A stretch of DNA of 64,000 nucleotides, from NCBI RefSeq assembly GCF_030936135.1, contig NC_082603.1, positions 23,402,880 through 23,466,879 of the forward strand. The letters are read 5' to 3'. How positions within the stretch are numbered: the stretch's first letter is position 1; every line of letters begins with the position of its first letter. Source of the stretch: Gavia stellata (lineage: Eukaryota; Chordata; Aves; Gaviiformes; Gaviidae). A program made the position numbers and the translations under genes. Under the pieces are notes generated by a model, which made no database searches, was not told the DNA's origin, and saw only the letters and a program-made list of their open reading frames with translations. Of this stretch, positions 50,901 through 64,000 are shown in pieces.

Positions 50901-53900
50901 CAAATGGATTTTAAAGACGTTATTGATGGAAGTTTGGGGGAAATTAAGATTTTTAGAAAATAAGACATTGAGTCTATGACACTCAAATGTGTAACTTGGC
51001 TTAACATGAACTCGGTAACTGGAACTGCAGGTGTAACTAATGGGAGCAGCTAATAATATAGAGTGCACTGAAGAAACATTAAAAAAAAGCTTAAGAGAAT
51101 CTAGCGCAATGACATGACTCATTAGTGTCAGGCCAAAATAGCACTTAAAATTAAAGAATACATGTTCAGTTATACAGTAAGGAAAAAATGTTAATGTATT
51201 TCATGCCTAAGTATTTGAAACTGAACACAGCTGCTTACTATATAGTCATAACTCTACCTGAAACACTGTAATCATTTAAGATTCAGAGCAAAGGTCCTAT
51301 CTCAAGACAATTTGTGAATAACTTAAGTGGACAAGTGGTGGAACACTGTCTACTTATTTCAACTCACAGTTCATTCCACCTGAATTATTCAACCTACAAC
51401 AGCAAAGCTGGATAATCGTCAGGAGAAGACTGGGTAAGAACAAAAATAAAGAGGAAAAGAGCCAGGCAGCTGTGACTTCCGGCCAAGATTTCTTCTCTGC
51501 AATAGGAAGGTAAAGAAAGCATTAGTGTTCACTCTTTTGCAGAAAAAGTAAGTGAAAGCTAGATGGGGAAAGAATTATCACTGGCTGATTCAATAGGAAA
51601 GTGAGTTTTCAGTTTTGCACAGGCTGCCCTGAAAGCAAGTGAATCCTTCTGGGTTTGCAAGAGGAGAGGTCACCTCCAAACCAGGCTTGTCCTCATGCAC
51701 CTCATTACCCAGTCGGCATCAAGACTCACTAACTCTGTGATCCCCCTGGGAATGGGCCCTCAAGCATGCTGAAACATTGCTGGTCTTGGTACAGTGACTG
51801 TGACTGTGAGAACTGGACCTGCAAGCCTCACAGCGGCTATCCAGCTTTTGAGCTATCTATATGGATATATTTAGGAAGAGGCAATTTTGGGTTCTTCATC
51901 TGCAGGGTACAGGAATTTGAACTGTTCCCACTGACAGTAGCTATAATATGGGCAGTTGAGATTCATTTTTATAATAGTAAGAATGGAAAAATACTAGCTT
52001 TTGATTCTTTCATTTCACAGGTTTCCATGATCTTGAAGTATTTAACTTTTCAGACCAATCTAATCCTTAAAACACTGTCTGCCATCTCTAATTGTCCTTG
52101 TGTTCAGGGTTTTTTTCTGTTTTCTCATGTCTCCTCCACTGTCCCATGCTCAGCGTATCAATCTTAGTGAAATTTAAGAGACAAAATTGTAGGCTTTGGT
52201 GATATATTAGAATTTCAGTTGGTTTCTTAAAGATTCTTGGCATTATCTACTTTATCCTTGAGGGAAGAGGTGAGTCAACAGAGCAAAAGGTATTTGTCAA
52301 TAGCTTCATAAATAAAATCCCTTGACACTTCTACTCTTACTCTCATCCCTCTTTGTCTGCATATTTACAAACATCCCAGCATCAAAAGATAAGATTTTGA
52401 AAAGCATTCAGGTGAGTGTTTACTTTGCTGCTAGGGCAACAGGAGGTAGAAGTGCCCCTTACTTAATGGGAGCCCTGATAAGCCTTTGCTGATAGTGAAT
52501 CCCATCTCCAAGGTTTTTCTTCCCAAGAATGTAGGTGGAGTAAGCACCATAAGAAGCTCATATCTTAGCCATGGGGATGTCTGCTCTGCAGGATAGATTC
52601 TCCCTGGAATATCTGCTGCTCTCCAGTGAACGACAGAGAGGGTCATTTCTGCTACACAGCCTTGGCAGGTGACAAACCTCTCTCTCTTGCTCTTCAGTAT
52701 TACAAGGAGACACTGCCAGTAGCTTTCTTCTGTTCTGAGGTACAGTGGGCAAAGTCAATAGCCACATATGCTTCTGAGAACTGCAACATGAAAGCAGTGC
52801 AAAGGTGTAAAAACAGTGAAAGGAAAAAATTGAAATGTGTTATTCAAAAGCTTGAAGTTTTTGCTTTATGCTCTTCTAATAGCTCTGAAATGAAATGACA
52901 CTAGATCTTTTTAACTGCGTGCAGAAAATCTGATCTTGCAAGTGCTGGCTGCTCCCCTCTGGTGCTGAGCGCTTCTATTGCTTTAGAACTCTGGCGCTCA
53001 ATGCATGTGCTTCATACCTCCGGGACCAATCTCATAATTTATATTTTTACTCTTTCAAGGTGAAAGAAAAAATGGAACTCTCAGAGTTTGTATTGTTAAC
53101 GTGTGGAGTGGCCACGGAGCTGACTTCTGGAGCAAAGCTTAGCAACTGGGGGGCACATGCAAATGTCTGCACACTAAGTGGCTGAGAGCTTGTTTTTCCT
53201 TTAACTCAAACTTCAGTCAAATGACATGACATATGGAAATGGCTCCTTCAGGATTGGCTCATTAGTGCTCTTAAGACCTCTGATTCACCTACCATTTTAA
53301 ATGCAAAAGCTTCCACAAGTTTTGTAAATATTAAACAAAATAATTGTGTGCGCACAAATGTACGGGCAGGTTTTCAGACAGCTTGGGAAAAAAGCACTCT
53401 GTGTTTGTTGCCACAAAAAGGCACCTTTTTTTCCTCTGTGAATGTCAACTTGTTATCGGTGGTGGTCAACTCTGACAACCAGAGACCAGTATATACTTAT
53501 TCAGCCCTGTGTGGATGAGGAAAGACAGCAATGTATGAGATCTAAACCGGGAAACGTTCACATTTTACAAAGGGTCTTGGATCTTTAAAATGAGCCAAAT
53601 CTAAATCCCGACTCTGAAAAACATTTACCTTTGAGATATTTGTTAACAGGTAGGCTCAGATCAGAGGTCTAGAATTTGAATTTTTTTGTTCCCTGATACC
53701 TGTGTTTCTTCCCTATGCATAACAATGCAACAAATAGGGAAGAAAGGCTTCCTTATAATTAGAGCACAAGACACAGCATGGGGAGAGAGAATATTCACAC
53801 AGCTTAATTGCAACACTTTTCCCCAGGCTTTTTACAGCCATTGAAGAAAGAGAACTTCAGAAGGCAACTCAGGGCCCCTAAGTAGGCCTCTATTTTTAAC

Positions 53901-54054
53901 CATCTCTGACGACTCTCAAAAGGACTCCAATAGCTGTGAAAAGAGGCTTTCTCTCCAATGAATACAGAAGGAGCAAGAAAGCCAAATGTAGGTTTCTGAG
54001 TAGGAGTTTAAATTTCTTCAGTTCTGTTTTTGCTTATTGCACAAGACTCTGTGC

Positions 54055-54185
54055 CTGACAAAAAGCAGGTGCCTCAGTTTTCTCATCTGCAAAATGGGAG
54101 ACCTGGTGCCCCTTCCATCCACCAGCTCCAGAGCTGTGAGGCTAATGTTGAGGCTTGTAAAGCACTGAGGCTGTGCAGCGGGAGT
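54055..54185 (-). repeat. Ancient MIR/L3-like repeat remnant
   Basis: On the plus strand it reads 'gtgcctcagttttctcatct', then 'gcaaaatggga', then 'gctgtgaggctaatgttgaggcttgtaaagcactgagg' across 54069-54169. That is the reverse of the conserved MIR/L3 core (tgcctcagtttccccatctgtaaaatgggg ... gtgaggat...tgtaaagcgctttga). Hence a minus-strand copy, old but well preserved. Confidence 0.65.
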
Positions 54186-57100
54186 ACAAGAGGCAGAACA
54201 GACAGGATGTGATGCTTCACATCGCAGAACACTGGATTCCATCTCTAACAACGGATCTCTACAGATAATCTAACTAGAAGGAAGGCAGTGCTACCAGCCC
54301 TTAACTGCTACATACAGAAAGTGGAATATGAAGAGAGGTGCTGATATAAATGCTGTGCGTTGTATTGAGAGGCGGTTTTCCTGACAGTAGTGCTACCCTG
54401 GATGTAGCGTAACTATTTTAAAATGTTTTATGATTTTAAAGCATCACAAAGGTCAAAGTTTAATAACTGTGGCATATAATTCCCTCTACCTTTAGCTCTG
54501 CTTCTAGTGTTATTAACTCATCCACAGTCTAGACATAATATGCAGTGCAGCAGTTCGAGCAACACTCTGCCAAGCTGACAGGATCAGCTTCTCAAGGGAT
54601 GTAAGGGTAATTCACCCTCCAACTTTATTGAATCCTCTTTGGACCAAAACCTGCTAGTTGAACAAAAGTTGCCACGATGTGTCATATGCTACAGCATATG
54701 AGAGATGTGAGATGTGGCGAACATTTGTAATTGAAAACACAGTTGAGTGCAAGAGGAAGCTAGCTGTATTTCAGAAAATGAATGGGATGGCTCCACATGT
54801 ACAAATAGCAGTTTTCACTGGCGGTATCCAGCTCCTAAGAATAAAAGGTTTGCTTTTGCTTCCACTGGAAGCAGATTCAGGCTCTAAATTGATTAGGGTA
54901 GCCACTTTTCCTGGATTACTGTAAGAGCAAAACATGGCCCAAGTCAAATGTGTCACTGTGGAGGAATCCACATTCTCACAGCATCAACACAATCAGTCCC
55001 CCAAATTCAATTAAAATAACAATTTATTCAATTAACTTGGTCTTTTTTCCTGGATTTTCTCAACTGCATCCATGAGGAGACTGATCTAAAACACACCCAA
55101 GCCAATGAATGACTACCGCTGGCTTCAATAGTTTCAGATCAGCATCTGTTTAAATGAACTTGGATAGCCTTTTGCTCTAAGAATCTACCACAAACATTTA
55201 GTAATAAAATGTCCAGCATTTTAAAGTCGTTATGTAACAAAAGTGATTTTTCACATAGGTCAGAGAAACTTGTGTCTGGCCCACAAGTAGGTGAGCGTTA
55301 AAATGAATTTTTGCGTTTTCAAACTTAAAACTCTGTTCCTACAAAAACTCATCCATGAAATATGGAAATTTACTTTCTGCAAATGTTTATACCAGATGTG
55401 ATTGCTTGACTGTTTGCAGAGTTAATATGAGAGTGTGAAATAAATTAATTTAAAAATTAAAATGAATATTCATAGAAGTTTTTAGTTCACATTATTCATC
55501 CAGCTTTGTTTAATACAGAGGCCAAGGAACAAATGTGCATGGAAGCAAGAACATAATACCAGTCTCCTTTGTTTTACCCCAATCTTTTACACTTTCTGGG
55601 CATAGTCTGCTACTTTCCAGTTCTGGCAGTTAGCAAACTTTCATTAGTAATAACATTTATATCAAAAAAGAAAGAAAATAACTTCATTTTGCTCATCCCA
55701 AGACACAAATGTGGAAAAAGATGTGGCATTTCTTAGCTGTAGAAACATTTTACTGGGGATAACCTCTCTTCCTGTGCTTGAGTCTATCTTCAGAATTAGT
55801 ATTAATGCCGTGACACCACGCAACAGGCATATGGAAGTGTTATTTGTTTCTCATTTACCAAACAGATAAGAATATGGAAATAGTTTCAGTCCATTTGTTT
55901 GATGAGCTTCCTAAGCCAGTAATAAACAAATCAATACAATTAGTTTTGGCTCATCATCATTAGAAACCTTCACTACTGGGATACAATTTAATTATACCTC
56001 TTGTTCCACAGCAAAGGAAAGCCTTTGAAAATGGACTACTTTGCCAACTATTGAACCAGGAGGGAGGAGCGAGAGGATTCATCAGTGATGGAGAAGTTAT
56101 TATCTAAGCAGGGTGTACAACATATAAAGCATATTGTGCAATACAATTTCCCTGATTGCAAGTCTAAAATATTCCTGCCATTAAGTGCTTATGAGCAACC
56201 CAATGTGAAATCCAGCTGTAAAATGACTGTGTATATGACATGCTTCATGTGAATGTTGCAATTAATACGGCATGCATCAATCACTCTTGGACCTGATTAC
56301 AAACTGCACTAATCCTAATTGATTAATTAAGCTGCAAAGTTACATACAGTAATGTAGGTTAAAAAATCCTCACCATATGTGCACTAATGTCCAAAAATAC
56401 ATTTTCATTGCGGAGATTAATACTGTTGCTTTGCTCTTGGTGGTGCATCTAGAGTCTAACAAGAAGGGCTGCACTAAACATGGATATCCCCAAAAATAGA
56501 AATTCTTCAGTACAGGAATGCAGCTAGCTATAACAGAGGTAAGGGAAATAAACATCCACATTCAAATCCTCAGAAAAACTTCTGAGAGGAAAGAAGGTAA
56601 GGGCTAAAATCTAAATCTGACTTTCCTGAAGAACTCCTGAACCATAATTCTACTGTGGCTTGCTGCAGAACAGTCCTCACCTCGGGAGCTACAAGAGAAA
56701 ATCTTGAGTTTTAGGTGCACTGAATGCACATTTAGAGTGGCAACTCTCCAACACCGTCAATCAATGCCTCAAGACTTTAATTGGTATTTGCACACCATCT
56801 CTTTGCACCACAGTTGCAGTCAATCATCTTCTCTAATCCATGTCTGACAGGCTTGAAAGCAAAGATTACTTCAGAGAGGGGGCAGCTGGGGTAGAACGGT
56901 GCCAATCTGCACAGGGAGAGGGGCCCAGATCACCTGTAGCTGGAGATGAAAGAGCTACACAGGAGAGGAAAGAAACCTCTAGCCATCTACCCATCGTGTC
57001 ACCTTATCAAAGGCTAGGTTTGCCAGGCGTTTATTTGCCATGATTTCAATCCTCCAGGGAAAATATCTTTATGAAATCTAAGGTGACTTGATGATACATA

Positions 57101-60100
57101 AATAATGCAATTGGGATCACTCAAAAGACATTACATTCACTGCATATCCAGTGCAAAGCTCACTATTGTATTTACAACAATACATCTTTGGATGACACAT
57201 CTTAGATCAACTTGTATGAACTTTTTACACAATCAATAAATGTTACCTCCAAACTAATTGCTTGGATGTTTAAAAGTGCATTTCTGCTCAGTACCCAGCA
57301 CCAGGCACTGGTAATCAATGCGTTCTACTGTATAATTGTTGTCCTAATTTTCACCTTATTTTTGAACGACGCTAAAAGGAAAAAAAATCGTGTTTTTAAA
57401 ATACAGGAACTGCTGCATGTGCACTTTTAAAAACTGGGGTATATTTTAGGTTTCTATATGGACACTTAAAATGCTAACTTCAGACAGCCTTTTTTAGGTA
57501 TCGTGCTGTAAACAGACACATAAAAATTATAGTAGGTTGTCTTAGCTGGATTCAAGTGTCATAATAACAATATGAGCACTGTAAGCTACTGAGATGTAGT
57601 CCATCTAAGGCTCTGCTTTCAAAGAGTGTGAGACTGGTTTTCAGTTTCAGCTGGTCTCCAGTGTCATCATCAAAGGACGAATTCATCCTGGAAGGTAGGT
57701 ATGAAAGGAAAAGTATGCAAAGCTTCCCCAGTAATGCCAAAGCAACACTGCCAATTCAGTATCGCAGCAGTATAGTCCCAGAGTGAGCATCTGAAGATTT
57801 CCAGAAAATAACAGGATTTTTTAAAAGCTTCTTATACAGGTCTCTACATTTTGTTTGGCAAAGTCTGTGAAAAATAATATGGTCTATTTCATGTTTGTTT
57901 ATGGTTACTTTTGTCATCAGGATGTGATGCAGTAATGTATTTCATACATGTATGCATTTGCCCTTCCTATGGTTTAACACTTTAGCTTCTCTTTCATCAG
58001 GTCCCTGGATCATAATCCAAAAGTAATGGTCTAGCATCACTTAAATTGTCATCTGAGTACAAAGCTATTAAACACAGCTGAGCTGATAAAAGGAAGGAAG
58101 CTACTACTGGTGAAATGTATTGATGACTGAGCTCTGTAACAAATTTATCAGTCTCTTCTATAATGTATTATCACCAGTAACTGGTGTGGCATAGTGGAGA
58201 GGGCACCGTGTTGTTGGAGCTATTAAAAGCCCATTTTTTCTGAGGAAGTTTGCACTGCTCAGATTGAAGTGTTCCATTTCGCCGTATTCTCTTTGTAACA
58301 CCTTCCTCAGCCTCACAGGACATGACATTGGCTGCAAGCCAATAAAGCAAATCGTACAAGAGGCTACAGTTAAGATGAAAGGGATGTGAGCTTGGGGGAG
58401 GAAATGCAAATTTATTAGCATAGTCATGCCTGAAGAGCACGGGGAGTTGAACCTTTGGCACAGTTCAAGGATCTCTCAACAGGCCTGTGCCTGCCTTACT
58501 CATTGCCTCTGCTGGGAGTCCAGGGGAAAAGCCAGCAGTAACCTTAAGTCAAATGACTCTACAGTGAAAAAGGAAAGTTAACCAAATACAGGCTGTCACG
58601 TTAAAAATGTAGCAAGACCATTTTCCAGGATGTCTTATCCTCTACAGTGCAGTAAACCTTCCACATAAATATAGGAAAATTTGATCCAAACATCTTTCGC
58701 TTCAATGGCAAGAACCTAGGGCTGTGACATTTCACAATTTTACTGTAAATTTTACAATATCTATCATTCTTTGAGCCTCGCTTTTTGGAATCAAGTGACT
58801 AGATGGGAGGTGCCACTTTTGCTAAAACAGAAGAAATTTTCTAGCCATCATGATTTCAGAGAACAGCTGGAAAACAAACTCTGGAAGCCCAAGAACAAGA
58901 AGACAAATTAATAGAATTCCATGCTTAACCTTCTGAAATCTCATCATCTTGGGAGGCTCAGCTCCAGCCGTGAACACCTGGGAATGATGGCATTAAGACA
59001 CTTACTGACACCTCAAACAAGCTCCTGGCCCAGAATCTACACAGAGACTCAGAGGAGAAGCTGCACAGTACGTGTCAATGCAGATGTGATGACGAGCACA
59101 CGTGCCATTTCCAGAGAGACACCTTCTTGCAGCATCTGGTGTTTTTCCCAACAGTACTGTTTCACTACACCAAAGAACCAAAGTTCAAAAAGCAAGAAAA
59201 CCAACACAGTTTGGGAGTTGAAGGTAAGACAGCTGACTGAAGCTGTGACCTTGCATGCCAGTGAAAAAATGTAAGGCTTGTTACTACATGTCTAGAAACC
59301 CTTTCTGAAAAGAAAACACAAGTGCATTTATTTCAGTGGGCATTCATTCAAAAGAGTGCACACATTTTGTGCTTTTATCTCAACATCTGGTGATACACAT
59401 GCAAAACAATATTTGATTCTGTCATCAAGTGGATAATGTTGTTGTTTTATTGTTTCTTTTAAAACAGATGATAGCTGCAAACAGTGCAAAATCAGAGTAA
59501 AAGCTTTAAATACACAAAAGCTTACCTATGCATTTTCTATGGTGCATCACTATCTGACAGCTCTTCACTGATCAGGTCATTTAGATCCACAGTTACAATG
59601 TCCATTAGGATCTTGCAGTGAATTCTACTGTCTGATTATTCTAACAGTTCTAAGAGGATAAAGCAGTATGGCCAAATTCTCTACTTCTAGAATGTAGTTA
59701 TAATAATAGGCCCATAACTCCTACAGCAACCCCTTAGTAATATTCAAATGTGTAAAACACATTAGATGTGAAATCTAACAGTCGTAACTTTGAGACCCCT
59801 CAAAATTGCTCTGCTTTCCAAGATTTAGTTAAGCTTATCTGGGAAATTTATGCCAATGGGAATCATACATGTTCATCTGCAGATGCTAGTTCAAAGGACA
59901 AGTCTTATAATTTCAGAATATATTCTTCCATTTTAATTGAACCCAGGATGTTGAAAGCATGCTGTAAAACTCATTCCTTTTCCAGTGTCATTATTTCCTC
60001 CAAAACTGAGTGGTTTGAGTGGTTGATTGTTATGGAAATGAATGAAAAATGTCAAGAGATTCTGAATTTTGAGTGTTCTGCTCCTGATATCAGATCAGAA

Positions 60101-63100
60101 TGTATTGTAATATGTAATTAATGGTGTATCTGCCCAGTGTACTCAATTACATTGTTTTTATAAACTGAAATAAGTATTTCTTGTATGTATACACCCACAT
60201 AGTTGACTTACATTAGCTGTATGACCTGTAACTTTGAATATCTTTATATGCAGTTAAAAATCTCAAGCATACTGTTCCATCACCATAGTTTCTTGAATTT
60301 AGTATGATCTTAATTCAGCAAGTCACTTAAAAAGCATTTGAGATGAGATAAAACAAACAGTAAGAATTTCACCTGATCTGAAGATCCAGTAACAAGGGAA
60401 AGCTCTGGTTTTATAATCTGCTACAGAAGAGAATGTCTTTCACATAACCACTCAAAATTTTAATTTCTCTGCACAGAATGAAATTCCAAATGTTTTTTGA
60501 CAGTCGTAACTCTTATGCAAACCTATTTCATTTTAGTAGCTGAACATCACTTCATACCATAATGAAAAGCAAATCTTCAAAGTTGTCTCTCCCTCTCTCT
60601 TCCCTAGCATTTAATACAAATCGATGACACAACGTGACCACTATCAGAACATCTCTCCTTGCAGATTATTTTCTTAGTTAGCTTCACACATTTAATCAAT
60701 GATGCTAAGATACTAAAATCACTTTGTTGCCTTTTTTTCAATTTATCAAGACTCAAACTCCCTCCAACTTTCAGTCAGCATGTATGTTAAATAATACTGG
60801 TTGAATGTGGATAGTTATATGTGGAATAACATATATTGTATCTAAAGTTAGTGATCTACTTTAAGGAGAGGAATTTTTGAGTACATGTACCACAGATGGC
60901 GCAGTAGTTTATCTTTCAATAGGTCTCCTGTTATAAACTGTAAACTTCACTCAACAAGCTCAGTAAAACATTTTATATATATAAACTGACTCCTAATTGT
61001 GTGCTGACATTTGTAATAGTGCAACAATCCAACGGATCTTTCTATTTTATTTGGCAAATTGCTCTTTACAGTATCATTTGCTCTCTTTCTCTCTTGAGAT
61101 GTATAAAGGTTTAACTGGAGCTCCAGGATACACCGCACACGGTCAGAGAATTCATCAACAGCCAGCAACCTCTTTATGACTCCTTCATTCCCTGGGTTTA
61201 TGAAAAAGGCTGTTAATTCAGTAAGCAGCACCCTTACCTCTGTCTCGGTGCTGCTGGAGTGATGGCCCTGATTCCTTCTGCAATTGCACTGTTCTAAGTC
61301 TGCAATAACTCCAGTGAAATCTTCAGTAAAACTGGTCTTTCTGAGAGGAAAATGAAGCCCTTTATCTTTCAGAGAGTAAGTGTTCTTTCTTAACATAAAG
61401 TAAGTGCTTTTTCTGTATTAAAGCTATTTAAAAAGTCAGAATGCATCTTGCAAGGCCTGAGACATTTTACTTTTATGACCAAATTCCAGTTTGAATAATT
61501 ACAAGAGCCAGTTAAAAATACGTTTTCAACAAAAAGGGGCAACATTTTAATGAAAACCTTTTCCTTCCATGCTGCATTTTCCACACTGTGTCAAATGCAC
61601 ATTTGTTCTTTCCTTTCATTCTTAAACGTCTGTATGCTGTTTAGTAGCCATTGCATTTCATCCCAGAGGTGGCTGCATTTCACAGTGGATAAAAGAGACT
61701 CTTTTATAAATAGTAAAGTTAATTATTTCATCTTATTTCTTCATTTCCACCAAGATTAGCTGTTATAAATAAATACATTTACAGTCATCAAATACTACTG
61801 CCTAATTTCCCATTAGATTCATTCTCTACACTTCTTTTCCATAAAATCAGACTCAGCTTTTTTATACAAAGAGGTACATGATTTTTAATTCCACTAGGAT
61901 TATGTCTTTGGGTCAAAGCATAATTGCCTACAATAAATAGAAGTATAAAAGAGTGACTTGGAAATGGAGAGACAATATGCTGGACCTGTTTAAAAGACAT
62001 CTGGTGCCCCAATTCACTGATAGCAATGCTGAAAGGCATTTGTTTTCCCCTGCTATGTGAAAATTCAATTTCCTTTGAACTAGGGGGAAATCATATTTTT
62101 ATCGATTAAAGGGAATGAAAAAAAGCAGACAGATACCCAGTTTTGTGGGTATCATACAGAGCATCTCTGGCCTTGCACGCGGTGTCCTACTGCTTTAAAT
62201 AAAATACTATTGGTCTTAATTTCTTTAGACAGCAGCCAGATCTAGGGAGCCAAGTGTGCACCTGTGGGAAGACCAATGGAAAAAAAATCCCGAATCTTTA
62301 CATTTAGAGTTAGCCTCAGGCTCTAAATATTTTTCAGCAGAGCAGCTTGGCAAGGAAGGTATATAATGTTTTGTAAAGTAAGAAAGGGTCTCCATTTCCC
62401 ACCCTGGCACCAGATGGAACTAATGAACTACAATTAAAGTAACGTTTGCTCCATTCACAGATGAACTGACAGACTAAAAACTACAGGTAATATATGCTCA
62501 GTATTTCTCTGGAAAGGAGGTGCAAACAGAGCTTTTAAAATCCTAATAGTTGTCTGCTAGGTAACCTCTGCGCCCCTCCCACCAGCTCTAAATTCTCCTG
62601 AGTTGCTGCAGCTCTGTGCCAGTCCCTAAAACACCACCAAGAAGCTCTTCTTAATGTCAGCATCCTCGCAGTGGACACTCGCTCCTGGACACATATCTGG
62701 CACTGACTGTATGTGCTTTGCACAATTGACTTTCTGATCCCTCAAGGTTATTCACATGAGGGGAGTAAATGCCTTTTCAATCAGCTGTAGAACAGCTGTG
62801 AACAGCTCAAAAAACGAAAGACAGCCTGCTAGGGCTGGATCCACTCCATTCAACTATCCTACCACTGTGGCAACACCTGAAGCTCCCAAAAGCATGGGAA
62901 GGTGATGGAGATTCAAGTATCCCAAACTACCATGGGGCAGCTGCCATCCGCTGAGCTGCTACAACCCAGCAATGGCTCTACATTGTGAGGAGGTGGGTGG
63001 TGGGGGGTCCTGGGCCCACATGCAGAGAAGGCAGCAATGTCACAAGGATTTATTGCAAGGCTTTCCTGAAGCCCCAGCCTGGCCAGTGGGCACACTCTTG

Positions 63101-64000
63101 TTAACAGCTTTAGCGCTGGTGAGCAGCAGGAAACATTTGGAATAGTAACATTCAGGGCTGTAATCTGCTCACGACAGATGGGAAAGTTAATTCACTCTGG
63201 ACGGCAGACGCCACAAAAGGTTAGTCACAGAGACATAGGTCTGAACAGGCACTGTAAATACAGTTGAGCATCAGCTTAAGGTATTTTACTCCTTTGTGAA
63301 GAGAGTTCCTTTTCTATCATTCCCTCCAGTGGGTTCACTGCTCTGCCCTTGGTCCCACATCCCACGGGGGAACAGGTAACAATGTTAAGTGTTAGGCAGA
63401 GCCACACGACAGTCTACAGACAAGTCTGACCCAGCTACAGCTCTATAGGTCCCACAGGGTAAGATTACAAGGTCAGGAGAGACTGTGCTACAGAGAAAGC
63501 AAGCTCTGTCCACACTCATGTTGCCAAATTATCAACCTACTGGTGTACTAAAGGCTTACAATGTGAGTTCCTAAACAAATACGCACCTCTCAGTGCAGAT
63601 ACGTCAGTCTACCTATTACAAAGAAAAGGCATTCCCCCAAAGAGCCACAATTAGCTTTTCCCCCTTCTCTTAAAAAAGAAAATGCAAATTTAGTCAAAAA
63701 TAGTCTGTGTCCAACCAATGCTCTAAGAACTGAAAAGACCAAATGTTATTGCGCCAATGGGAGGAATGAATTTCAGAAGAAAAGGCAGTCAACTAAAACT
63801 GCCAACCATACTCACATACTTAAGCCCACAGTACTGTTGGCCTCAATGTCCCAGCTGAGTTTAGTCACTACCGAACTAGAACAAAGCAATTTCAGCCATT
63901 TCTAAACTCAATTTTTGTACTGGAAGGATTCCAGATAACTTTGGACAGTAATCTCACTGCAATGAGATATGTCAAGACTTTTCTATATCCAAGTGAACTC
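54186..64000 (-). other. ST6GALNAC3: ST6GALNAC3 giant intron, part 4 (to window end)
   Basis: No exon with sialylmotif L or a transmembrane anchor is visible, so the intron should continue past the window. Noted within are a TAATTGATTAATTA homeodomain-type site (56316-56329), a short TA run near 60975, and a 149-codon minus-strand frame (60947-61396), the longest open frame outside CR1. That frame has no recognised domain or splice context. Sequence near 62550-63120 is somewhat GC-richer but has no identifiable content. Confidence 0.55.

Larger units (their letters stand above)
43218..54054 (-). other. ST6GALNAC3: ST6GALNAC3 giant intron, part 3
   Basis: Noncoding AT-rich sequence. It holds a cluster of three TAATTAC sites (46245-46302) and a pair of diverged 82-bp local duplicates (47225-47306, 47839-47920). 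Open frames (for example 51766-52167, 133 codons) show no known domain. Confidence 0.6.

Noticed and set aside
1..64000. tRNA, rRNA, CRISPR arrays, operons or integrated prokaryotic systems
   Set aside because: None seen; the sequence has vertebrate intron and repeat character throughout.

Overview
This window looks like vertebrate, almost certainly avian, nuclear DNA. It carries two 5'-truncated copies of a CR1 LINE, the dominant bird retrotransposon. One copy ends in the diagnostic octamer repeat ATTCTGTG. It also carries one LTR-type insertion with TGTCGTGG...CCACGACA termini and GT-AG spliced exons of a vertebrate Golgi sialyltransferase. There are no operons, CRISPR arrays, rRNA or tRNA genes.

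The only protein-coding gene I can support is ST6GALNAC3, on the minus strand. Its last coding exon (11153-11339) and penultimate exon (12949-13056) join in phase at a lysine codon. Together they encode about the last 97 residues of the enzyme, including part of sialylmotif S, motif III (HYYE) and the HX4E motif VS. I see no upstream exon up to position 64000. The 51 kb from 13057 to the window end is therefore best read as one very large intron of this gene, and the first 11 kb as its 3' UTR and downstream flank.

Layout: 1-966, minus-strand CR1 with stops and a 20-nt deletion. About 1350-2320, a much older plus-strand LINE remnant. 2330-8970, unremarkable AT-rich flank. 8975-9225 and 10130-10260, ancient MIR/L2/L3-like remnants. 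10260-11152, presumed 3' UTR. 11153-13056, the two ST6GALNAC3 exons and the 1.6 kb last intron, which holds a 30-T run. 13057-64000, presumed giant intron. Within that intron are simple repeats, the palindromic LTR-derived element (22439-23017), small inverted and tandem repeats, the second CR1 (41966-43217), a pair of diverged local duplicates (47225 and 47839) and another ancient MIR-like remnant (54055-54185).

The most unusual object is the element at 22439-23017. It has two 165-bp inverted arms with no mismatch, a 249-bp unique loop and a perfect 5-bp target duplication (GTATA). It reads as an endogenous-retrovirus LTR whose one end was replaced by an inverted copy of the other before integration. 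In the ST6GALNAC3 pre-mRNA it would fold into a long perfect hairpin.

Nearly all open reading frames longer than 60 codons here look like chance or lie in CR1 sequence, on its sense or antisense strand. All family assignments rest on my reading of the sequence and recall of the families; no database search was run.
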